Source: Lysobacterales bacterium (GTDB lineage Bacteria; Pseudomonadota; Gammaproteobacteria; Xanthomonadales; Rhodanobacteraceae). Taken from it: 9,759 nt of DNA. Made by a program: the position numbers and the translations under genes. The notes beneath the pieces were generated by a model. That model had not been told where the DNA came from. It ran no database searches and saw nothing but the letters and a program-made list of their open reading frames with translations. The stretch lies in the NCBI GenBank assembly GCA_013298265.1, contig JAAFHE010000090.1, positions 1 through 9,759 of the forward strand, written 5' to 3'. This document shows, piece after piece, positions 1 to 5,625 of the stretch; the stretch's first letter is position 1, and each line of letters begins with the position of its first letter.

Positions 1-1
1 G

Positions 2-1222
2 GCGCGCGTCGGACAGGACTGGGCATTCGCCGCTGGCCTGTTCCGCTCGCGCTACGACGTGCCGCGGGGTTTCGCCGAGCTGTTCACCGAAGTAACGCCG
101 GACGGGCTCGCGCGCGAACGCGTCATTGCCGATCCGCGCCAGCTCGCCGCGTCCACCAGTGGCGAGCTGCGCGCAAGCCGTAGCTTCGCGTCCGGGCCGC
201 GGCTGCATCTGCTTCACCTGTCGCTGCGCGGACGCCGCGTCGAGACTGAATACGGCGGCTCGGCCCCGGCCATCGACCTGGGTGTGCGTCCGCTCGGACA
301 GGCAGCACCGGTGCCGCAGCCGGCCTCCTTCGCGTTCGGCGAGCGCACGCTCGACCGGGTGATCCAGTCCACCGTGGGGCTGGGCTACGAAATGCGCTGG
401 CGCGACGTGGGCGAGTTCGGCCTGGGACTGCAGCACAGCGACTACAGAAAACGCGTGCAGCAGCCTGCGCTCGCCGCCGTTGAAACGCATGACCGACCGC
501 TGCTGCTGAATGCGAACGCGTCGCTGCGGCTCGGGCCGTCGCTCGCCAGCTACGCCGGCTATGCCGAAGGGCTCGAGGAAAGCGGGGTGGCGCCCGACGA
601 TACCTCCAACCGCAACGAGGCTTTGCCGGCGATCCGGACGCGCCAGGTGGATGCTGGCCTGCGCTGGCAGGTTAGGCCGGGACTAAAGCTCATCGCCGGG
701 CTGTTCGACGTGCGCAAGCCGTATTTCACGACGGATGCGGCGAATCGCTACGCGATCGCCGGCGACGTGCGCCATCGCGGCGCGGAGTTCAGCCTCGCGG
801 GCGCGCCGGCGCCGCAATGGAGCGTGGTCGCCGGTGCCGTGCTGATGCGGCCGCGCGTCAGCGGCGAGGCGGTGCGCCGCGGCGTGATCGCCGATCGGCC
901 CGTCGGCCAGCCCGAACGCTTGCTGCGAGCAGACCTCGAATACCGCCCCGCGACCGCATCGGCGTGGTCGTTCGATGCGGCGTTGCTCAACACCGGCGCG
1001 CGGCCCGCCACGCGCGACGGCCGCGTCGAGCTGCCCGCGACCACCACTCTGGACCTGGGTCTGCGCTACCGCTTCCGCGTCGGTGCGGCCAACGCGACGC
1101 TGCGGGTGCAACTGGCCAACGTCACCGACCAGTACGTCTGGAATCTTTACGGCAGCAACAGCTACGGGCTCAGCGACGGGCGTCGTGCCGTGCTGCAACT
1201 CGCGCTCGATTTGCCGCGCTAG
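2..1222 (+). CDS. TonB-dependent siderophore-type receptor, C-terminal part (5' end outside window)
   Basis: Outer-membrane beta-barrel receptor that imports a metal-chelate or similar ligand using TonB/ExbB/ExbD energy. The frame is open from base 2, so the real start, signal peptide, plug domain and TonB box lie upstream; the GTG at 59 is an internal Val codon. About 406 barrel residues are visible, ending at TAG 1220-1222. The fragment has alternating amphipathic strands, a YAGYAEGLEESG strand (about base 550), a DVRKPYF strand (about 709), RHRGAEFSLAG (about 772), RPVGQPERLL (about 897) and the typical receptor ending LANVTDQYVWN followed by a last strand, LQLALDLP. This pattern resembles the FhuE/FpvA-like siderophore receptor group. 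It lies directly upstream of, and in the same direction as, a biosynthesis/export operon, so its ligand may be that operon's product. The ligand cannot be read from the sequence. The last residue is Arg rather than the usual Phe. Confidence 0.9.
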   Translation, partial: ARVGQDWAFAAGLFRSRYDVPRGFAELFTEVTPDGLARERVIADPRQLAASTSGELRASRSFASGPRLHLLHLSLRGRRVETEYGGSAPAIDLGVRPLGQAAPVPQPASFAFGERTLDRVIQSTVGLGYEMRWRDVGEFGLGLQHSDYRKRVQQPALAAVETHDRPLLLNANASLRLGPSLASYAGYAEGLEESGVAPDDTSNRNEALPAIRTRQVDAGLRWQVRPGLKLIAGLFDVRKPYFTTDAANRYAIAGDVRHRGAEFSLAGAPAPQWSVVAGAVLMRPRVSGEAVRRGVIADRPVGQPERLLRADLEYRPATASAWSFDAALLNTGARPATRDGRVELPATTTLDLGLRYRFRVGAANATLRVQLANVTDQYVWNLYGSNSYGLSDGRRAVLQLALDLPR

Positions 1223-1262
1223 TAAAGTTATAAACAAATAAAATATTATCTATTTAAGTTTT
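1223..1262 (+). promoter_or_regulatory. Very AT-rich tract after the receptor gene, candidate promoter/operator region
   Basis: Only 4 of these 40 bases are G or C in an otherwise strongly GC-rich window. It contains TATTAT at 1244-1249, which is close to a -10 hexamer, but no good -35 lies at the right spacing. It also has a small inverted repeat, AAATA...TATTT, around 1241-1255. AAAGTTATA at 1224-1232 looks like one half of the gammaproteobacterial Zur box (consensus recalled from memory), but the other half is poor. This is the most likely place for the operon's promoter or UP element. No start site can be assigned. Confidence 0.35.
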
Positions 1263-1272
1263 GACTTTCGAG

Positions 1273-1291
1273 CCCCCTTGAGTCAAGGGGG
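1273..1291. repeat. Perfect 19-bp palindrome (hairpin or operator)
   Basis: CCCCCTTGA and TCAAGGGGG flank a single G. As RNA this folds to an 8-bp stem with an AGT loop. No T-run follows on either strand, so it is not a canonical intrinsic terminator. It could cap the receptor transcript or be a protein-binding dyad. TTGACT at 1261-1266 can pair with AGTCAA at 1281-1286, so an alternative, mutually exclusive stem exists. Confidence 0.6.
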
Positions 1292-1292
1292 T

Positions 1293-1401
1293 GAAGAGTG
1301 ATCGCTCAGAACCGCAGGTTCTGATCACTCTGAACGCCCAACGGGCCGGACGAAGAGTGATCGCTCAGAACCGTTCTGATCACTCTGAACGCGCAACGGG
1401 C
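1293..1401. repeat. Two tandem hairpin-forming repeat units (period 59 bp)
   Basis: Unit 1 (1293-1346) and unit 2 (1352-1401) are nearly identical. They share GAAGAGTGATCGCTCAGAAC at the left, TTCTGATCACTCTGAACG towards the right and CAACGGGC at the end. They differ by 4 bases missing from the centre of unit 2 and one C-to-G change. Each unit is itself an inverted repeat: AGAGTGATC and AGAACC pair with GGTTCT and GATCACTCT, leaving GCTC as a 4-nt bulge in the left arm (1295-1331 and 1354-1386). Unit 1 also ends in a mini-hairpin GCCC-AAC-GGGC (1336-1346). They lie between the receptor and the kinase, probably in the 5' leader of the operon. They could be REP/BIME-like elements, leader RNA hairpins or paired operators. 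Confidence 0.75.
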
Positions 1402-1471
1402 AGGGCGGCCAGCGCGCAGCGTTGGCCAGGGTTGTGGAGATCTGGTGCACGGCCCAATGAGCGGCTGTGCA

Positions 1472-1490
1472 AGAACTTGTTCAGAACTTG
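1472..1490 (+). promoter_or_regulatory. Short direct repeat next to the kinase start
   Basis: AGAACTTG occurs at 1472-1479 and 1483-1490 (period 11, about one helical turn). The first copy is part of the palindrome GAACTTGTTC (1473-1482). It lies just upstream of the preferred ATG at 1503, where it could be a regulator site or simply a coincidence. If the GTG at 1467 were the true start, these bases would be coding. Confidence 0.25.
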
Positions 1491-1502
1491 CAGGTCGAAC
1501 CC

Positions 1503-2423
1503 ATGTTACGTACTCCGGCACCGGCACTCTCCGCGTTATCCACACCATCGGCGGGCACCGTCTGCAGCGGTGTCTGTCACGGCACGCTCGGCGAACTCGT
1601 ACAAGGCCCGGTGATCGACGAGGGCGAGCTGCAGATCGGCCTGATCTCGCTGCCGCTGCAGAAATACAGCTGGATGCATTTCGTCCGCGATTGCGCAGGT
1701 GACCCTGCCGCCGAGCTGCCCGACAAATCCAAGTGCCGCCGCGCGATCACGCTGTATCTCGACCACTACGGCCTCGGCCGACCGACCGGGCACTGGTTGC
1801 ACGACAGCGAACTGCTGCTCGGCAAGGGCATGGCCAGTTCCACCGCCGACATCGTCGCGTGCATCCGCTGCCTTGACCGCCTGTTTGCGCAGCAGTCCCC
1901 GTTGTCGCTGATGGCGGACATCCTGCGCCAGGTCGAGCGTTCCGACAGCGTGTTCCTCGATCGCTACGCGCTGTATCTCAGCGCGCAGCAGAAAGTACTG
2001 CGCTGCTTCGACCACGACCCGCAGTTCCACGTCTGCTACATCGATGAAGGCGGCTGTGTCGATACCGAGGCGATGAGCGCGCGACTGCTCGCCCATTACC
2101 GCACGCGGCTGGTCGACTACGAACGCAATCTTAAACACGTCGTGGATGCGTTCGAGGAAGGCGACCGTGGCACGATCGCCCGTTGCGCCACGCGCAGCGC
2201 CGAACTTGCGCAGGCGGTACTTCCCAAACGTCATCTCGACGCGATGCTCGCGCGGTTCGAGCACTTCGGTGCGGCCGGCATCGTCGTCGCCCATACCGGC
2301 AGCCTCATCGGCTACCTGTTCCTCACGCCGCCGGACACCGCAGCGATGGGGGAGCTGTCGGCCTTCTTCCGCGCGCTCGGCCGCCAGTGCCGCTTCGCCC
2401 AGTCGGGGTTTCCACATGCTTGA
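1503..2423 (+). CDS. GHMP-family kinase, PduX-like (probable L-threonine or L-serine kinase)
   Basis: Predicted to transfer the ATP gamma-phosphate to the hydroxyl of a small substrate, most likely threonine or serine, giving an O-phospho-amino acid. From ATG 1503 it is 306 residues, close to PduX length (about 300). Visible marks are CHGTLGELVQG at residues 25-35 (PduX-like N-terminal signature CPxxCGELxQG), the GHMP ATP-binding loop GKGMASSTAD at 107-116, VERSDSVFLD at 144-153, which matches the family's conserved ExxDS segment, and the C-terminal GHMP glycine motif AGIVVAHTGSLIGY at 258-271. In salmonellae PduX makes threonine phosphate for cobalamin side-chain synthesis. No cobalamin or propanediol genes are present here, so the phospho-amino acid probably feeds the PLP enzyme that follows. 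ATG 1503 has AGG at 1492-1494. An in-frame GTG at 1467 would add 12 residues but has a poorer upstream signal. The 3' end overlaps the next gene by 8 bp. Confidence 0.85.
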   Translation: MLRTPAPALSALSTPSAGTVCSGVCHGTLGELVQGPVIDEGELQIGLISLPLQKYSWMHFVRDCAGDPAAELPDKSKCRRAITLYLDHYGLGRPTGHWLHDSELLLGKGMASSTADIVACIRCLDRLFAQQSPLSLMADILRQVERSDSVFLDRYALYLSAQQKVLRCFDHDPQFHVCYIDEGGCVDTEAMSARLLAHYRTRLVDYERNLKHVVDAFEEGDRGTIARCATRSAELAQAVLPKRHLDAMLARFEHFGAAGIVVAHTGSLIGYLFLTPPDTAAMGELSAFFRALGRQCRFAQSGFPHA

Positions 2424-3480
2424 CCATATACACGAGCATTTCGCCGACGCGATCAAGGTGCCGGAGTTCATCCGTCTCGCGGACAATCTCTACATCGCCC
2501 GTTTCGAGAGCATGAAGATCTATTCGGCGCTCGCCGCCGTGGAGCGCCTGTTGCGCGACGGCGTGGTCGGTCCGGACGCCGTATTGCTCGACAGCTCCAG
2601 CGGCATCTACGCCTACGCGCTGGCGCTGGCTTGTCACAAGTACCGGCTCAAGTGCCACATCGTCGGCTCCAAGACCATCGACGCCTGCCTGAAGCTGCAG
2701 CTACAGGTGCTGGGCGCGACGGTGGAGCAAGTCGAGCCGCAGGCCACGCTGAAGCTCGACCAGAGCGCGCGCGTCGTGCGCATCGCCGAGCTGTTGCGTA
2801 CTAATCCACAGATGTACTGGATGCAGCAGTACCACGACGATGTGCACTACCTCGGCTATGCACCGGTCGCGCGCCAGATCCGCGAGGCGCTCGGCGACGT
2901 GCCGCTGAGTGTCGTCGGCTGCGTCGGTTCCGGCTGCTCCACCGGCGGCATCGCGCTCGCGTTGCGACAGCGTGATGCGTCGGTCCAGCTAACCGGCGTG
3001 CAGCCGTTCGGCAGCGTGAGCTTCGGCGCCGCCCATGTTGAAGATCCCGGCATCATCATCGCCGGCATCGGCAGTTCGATTGCGTTCCGCAACGTGCGCC
3101 ACGCGCTGTACGACCGGCTGCACTGGGTGGGTTTCGATCACGGCCTGTCCGGCGCGGTCGCACTGCTGCGCGAGCATGCCGTATTCGCCGGCCTGTCCAG
3201 CGGCTGCGCCTACCTGGTCGCACGGCGCGAAGCGCGGATAGCGCCGGATCGCTGCGTCGTGCTGATCGCTGCCGACACCGGTCACCGCTATGTCGATGCG
3301 GTCTACGCGCGTCATGCCGAGGCGGTCGATCCGGATCTGCTCGAGCCGCGCACGGTACGCGATCTCGCCGAGCTCGCGCTGCCTTGGTCGTGCATGGACT
3401 GGGCGCGGCGTGAGTACGCCGCAGCCGCGCCCGAATGGCCGCCGCCGCGTGCCTCACACATGGCCGCCACAGCGGCCTGA
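2416..3480 (+). CDS. Divergent PLP-dependent enzyme of the cysteine synthase / SbnA fold (fold type II)
   Basis: 354 residues. Probably catalyses beta-replacement (or elimination) on an O-phospho-amino acid through a PLP aminoacrylate-type intermediate, comparable to SbnA (O-phosphoserine plus glutamate) or cysteine synthases. The presumed Schiff-base lysine is K34 in FESMKIYSA, replacing the usual NPTGSxKDR. DSSSGIYAYALA at 59-70 takes the place of the TSGNTGxxLA substrate loop. The PLP-phosphate glycine loop is GSGCSTGG at 171-178. ADTGHRY at 286-292 corresponds to the PDSGERY segment that contacts the pyridine nitrogen. The C-terminal ~55 residues, including WSCMDWARREY, are not recognised. 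The start lies inside the kinase gene (8-bp overlap), implying coupled translation and, functionally, that the kinase product is its substrate. Signature motifs differ enough from CysK/CysM and CBS that sulfur assimilation seems unlikely. The nucleophile is unknown. Confidence 0.82.
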   Translation: MLDHIHEHFADAIKVPEFIRLADNLYIARFESMKIYSALAAVERLLRDGVVGPDAVLLDSSSGIYAYALALACHKYRLKCHIVGSKTIDACLKLQLQVLGATVEQVEPQATLKLDQSARVVRIAELLRTNPQMYWMQQYHDDVHYLGYAPVARQIREALGDVPLSVVGCVGSGCSTGGIALALRQRDASVQLTGVQPFGSVSFGAAHVEDPGIIIAGIGSSIAFRNVRHALYDRLHWVGFDHGLSGAVALLREHAVFAGLSSGCAYLVARREARIAPDRCVVLIAADTGHRYVDAVYARHAEAVDPDLLEPRTVRDLAELALPWSCMDWARREYAAAAPEWPPPRASHMAATAA

Positions 3481-3505
3481 CGCTATTTCCTTCTTCGTCC
3501 AAGCC

Positions 3506-3511
3506 AAGGAG
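3506..3511 (+). promoter_or_regulatory. Strong Shine-Dalgarno site of the ATP-grasp gene
   Basis: AAGGAG lies 6 nt before ATG 3518. It fixes this start against longer in-frame possibilities that would run back into the PLP gene. It is the best ribosome binding site in the operon, and this is the only junction in the operon where genes do not overlap (37-bp gap). Confidence 0.7.
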
Positions 3512-3517
3512 CTTGTC

Positions 3518-4798
3518 ATGGCGCATCTGCTCATGATCGAAAGCTGGGTCGGTGGGACCGGTCGGCTGTTTCCGCCCGCGATCACGCGACTGGGTCATCG
3601 CTACACCTTCGTCACCCGCAACAAGGCGCATTACCTCGGTGCGGCAGACGCGCCGATCCACCCGGTACTGGCGCAGGCCGAGCATGTGCTCAGCTACGAA
3701 ACCAACGACGTGCCGGCGCTTATCGAATTCCTGCGCGCACAGCATGCGGTGCTCGCGTTCGATGGCGTGGTGACGATCTGCGACTACTACGTAGGCACCG
3801 TTGCCGAAGTCGCGCAGGCACTCGGACTGCCGCAGCCGTTTTCCGCCAATACCGTGCTGGAGCGGCGCAAAGACCGCGTGCGCGAGGCGCTGGCGTGCGC
3901 GGGGCTGCCGAATCCGCGCTTCGCGGCCGTGCTCGGCGTCACCGCGGCCTGCGCCGCGGCGCGCGAGATTGGTTATCCGCTCGTGCTCAAGCCGACGGAC
4001 CTGGCTTCCAGTGCCTTCGTGCGCCTGGTGCACGACGAGGCCGAATTGCGTGACGCGTGCGTCGCGCTCGAGGCATTCACGCACAACTTCCGCGGCCAGC
4101 CGCGCAGTCCGCTGCTGCTGCTCGAGGAATACCTGCACGGCGACGAGGTCAGTGTCGAGGCTTGCACGTTCGCGGGCGAGACGACCGTGATCGGCATTAC
4201 CGACAAGAGCCTCACCGGCCATCCGTTCTTCGTCGAGGATGGACACATGTTCCCGGCGCGGCTCGATGCCGCCACCGCAGCAGCGGTGACTGAGTTCGTG
4301 TGCGCGGCGTTGCGTGCGGTGGGACACGATCACGGTATCAGCCATACCGAAGTCAAGCTCACGCCTCACGGGCCGCGCGTGGTGGAGATCAATCCGCGTC
4401 CCGGCGGCAACTACATCGTGGAACTGGTCGAGCGCGTCGCCGGCATCGACCTGCTGCTCGCGCAGATCGAACTGGCGCTTGGGCGCGCACCAGACCTGAC
4501 GCCGCGCCAGACCGGCGTGGCGAGTGCGGCGGTCATGTTCGCCATCGCGCCGCGCGCCGGCACGCTGCTCGCACTCGAGGGCACCGAGCGTGCGACGGCC
4601 AGCCCCGGTGTCGCACGCGCGCATTTCGACGCCGTGACCGCACGCGAGGTCGCTGCGCCGATCGACAACGCCTGCTATCTCGGTCACGTGATCGCGACCG
4701 ACGCGGACGGCGGTGGCGCACGTGCCTGCGCGCAGGCCGCGCTGGCGCAGCTACGCTTCCGCTATCGCGATGACGTGATCGCGGGAGTCGCCGCATGA
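3518..4798 (+). CDS. ATP-grasp ligase (amino acid / peptide ligase type)
   Basis: 426 residues. ATP-grasp enzymes activate a carboxylate as an acyl phosphate and join it to an amine or similar nucleophile. Visible marks are an N-terminal Rossmann-like region with MIESWVGGTGR (residues 6-16), the start of the ATP-grasp domain at ERRKDRVREAL (115-125), the ATP lysine K158 in YPLVLKPTDLASSAFVRL, and LLLEEYLHGDEVSVE (200-214) with the adenine/ribose-contacting acidic residues. HTEVKLTPHGPRVVEINPRP (276-295) follows, where E278, E290 and N292 are the Mg ligands and R294 contacts phosphate. The C-terminal lobe matches the BacD/DdaF-type amino-acid ligases in layout. This protein probably makes the amide (or similar) bond of the final product. 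It overlaps the next gene in an ATGA (4 bp). Substrates cannot be assigned; a PvsA-like siderophore ligase role is possible, but no NIS synthetase is present. Confidence 0.87.
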   Translation: MAHLLMIESWVGGTGRLFPPAITRLGHRYTFVTRNKAHYLGAADAPIHPVLAQAEHVLSYETNDVPALIEFLRAQHAVLAFDGVVTICDYYVGTVAEVAQALGLPQPFSANTVLERRKDRVREALACAGLPNPRFAAVLGVTAACAAAREIGYPLVLKPTDLASSAFVRLVHDEAELRDACVALEAFTHNFRGQPRSPLLLLEEYLHGDEVSVEACTFAGETTVIGITDKSLTGHPFFVEDGHMFPARLDAATAAAVTEFVCAALRAVGHDHGISHTEVKLTPHGPRVVEINPRPGGNYIVELVERVAGIDLLLAQIELALGRAPDLTPRQTGVASAAVMFAIAPRAGTLLALEGTERATASPGVARAHFDAVTAREVAAPIDNACYLGHVIATDADGGGARACAQAALAQLRFRYRDDVIAGVAA

Positions 4799-5625
4799 GC
4801 GGCGCGAACGCGATACCCGCCACGGTAGCTGCGCTCATCGATGAGGTGCTCGCCGGACGGTATGGCCCGGACCCGCGTGACCTGCACGCGGTCGGCGCAT
4901 TCTGGGTGCGCCAGAGCACGCAGTTTGCCGGCACGACGCAGAAGTACCGCAATTACTATTTGCTGCTGCGGGTCGGCGCGAGCTTCGGCGCCTGCTGCGT
5001 CGAGCGCGACCAGCTCGATTCCGCGGTTGCGGAGGAGCTTTCCGGCGTGGATCTCGCACAATTGCTGACTGATCCGCGCCTGCCCGTGCGCGTGGCGGCG
5101 CTGGATGCCTATCTCGGCGCGAGCCACCCGCATACGCAGTCGTCAGCACGCACGTTGCTGCTGCCGGCGGGCACGCCGCTGCAGCGCGCGCGTGTTCGCG
5201 ACAGCGCCATCGCAGGCCTGCTCGCCGTCGAATCGGGTCAGCGCGTCGGGCTGATCGGCGTGGTCGCGCCGCTGGTGGCGGCGATCCAGGCACACGGTGG
5301 CGTCTGTCTGCCTTGCGATTTCAATCTCGAGCACACGGCCGACGGCACCGCCGTGGCCAAGGACATGGGGCCGGTCCTCGATGCTGCGGATCTCGTCATC
5401 GCGACCGGCATGACACTCAGCAACGGTTCCTTCGACACGATCCTTGAGCGCTGTCGCCGCCGCGGCATACCGCTGGTGGTCTATGCGCAGACCGGTAGTG
5501 CGATCGTGCCGCGCTTCCTCGGCGGCGGCGTAAGCGCGGTCTCCGCCGAACCGTTTCCGTTTTCGCAATTCAGCGCGGATCCGACGCCGATCTATCTCTA
5601 CGGCCCGCCCGGAACGGCGCAATGA
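4795..5625 (+). CDS. DUF4213/DUF364-type 'putative heavy-metal chelation' protein
   Basis: 276 residues, cytoplasmic (no signal peptide or membrane segment). The C-terminal half has the DUF364 Rossmann-like pattern: RVGLIGVVAPLV at 150-161, the acidic strand end AADLVIATGMTLSNGSFDTIL at about 197-217 (split here by the conserved TGxTLxNG core at 204-211), then IPLVVYAQTGSAIVPRF at 225-241. The N-terminal half fits the DUF4213 partner domain. The biochemical role of the family is not settled; related proteins are annotated as metal-chelation proteins because of genomic context. A CLPC pair at 171-174, with H180 nearby, and adjacent Cys67-Cys68 could bind metal, but this is inference. GGAG at 4784-4787 sits 7 nt before the ATG, and the gene is tied to both neighbours by ATGA overlaps, so it works with the ligase and exporter. 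It may be a biosynthetic enzyme or a metal chaperone. Confidence 0.8.
   Translation: MSGANAIPATVAALIDEVLAGRYGPDPRDLHAVGAFWVRQSTQFAGTTQKYRNYYLLLRVGASFGACCVERDQLDSAVAEELSGVDLAQLLTDPRLPVRVAALDAYLGASHPHTQSSARTLLLPAGTPLQRARVRDSAIAGLLAVESGQRVGLIGVVAPLVAAIQAHGGVCLPCDFNLEHTADGTAVAKDMGPVLDAADLVIATGMTLSNGSFDTILERCRRRGIPLVVYAQTGSAIVPRFLGGGVSAVSAEPFPFSQFSADPTPIYLYGPPGTAQ

Noticed and set aside
1273..1291. Classical intrinsic terminator of the receptor gene
   Set aside because: The stem is good, but no U-tract follows on the plus strand or on the minus strand.
1293..1401. CRISPR array
   Set aside because: Only two units, each an inverted repeat of ~50 bp with no unique spacers of regular length, and no cas genes nearby.
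2146..2415. N-terminal extension of the PLP enzyme into the kinase gene
   Set aside because: The extension is Arg/Ser/Pro-rich and unlike any domain; ATG 2416 starts the recognisable protein and gives a natural overlap.
1503..2423. Role in cobalamin side-chain synthesis
   Set aside because: PduX homology suggests it, but no cob/cbi or pdu genes are adjacent and the operon contents point to a different use of the phospho-amino acid.
1536..2486. Minus-strand open frame of 316 codons
   Set aside because: Antisense to the PduX-like kinase, which has clear family motifs; no domain or start signal on the minus strand.
3290..3517. N-terminal extension of the ATP-grasp protein
   Set aside because: It overlaps the PLP gene out of frame and looks non-coding; ATG 3518 has an AAGGAG site at ideal spacing.
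3056..4687. Long minus-strand open frame of 543 codons
   Set aside because: It lies antisense to the PLP and ATP-grasp genes, has low-complexity Arg/His/Ala-rich content without recognisable motifs, and arises because the GC-rich coding strand rarely yields stops in this frame.
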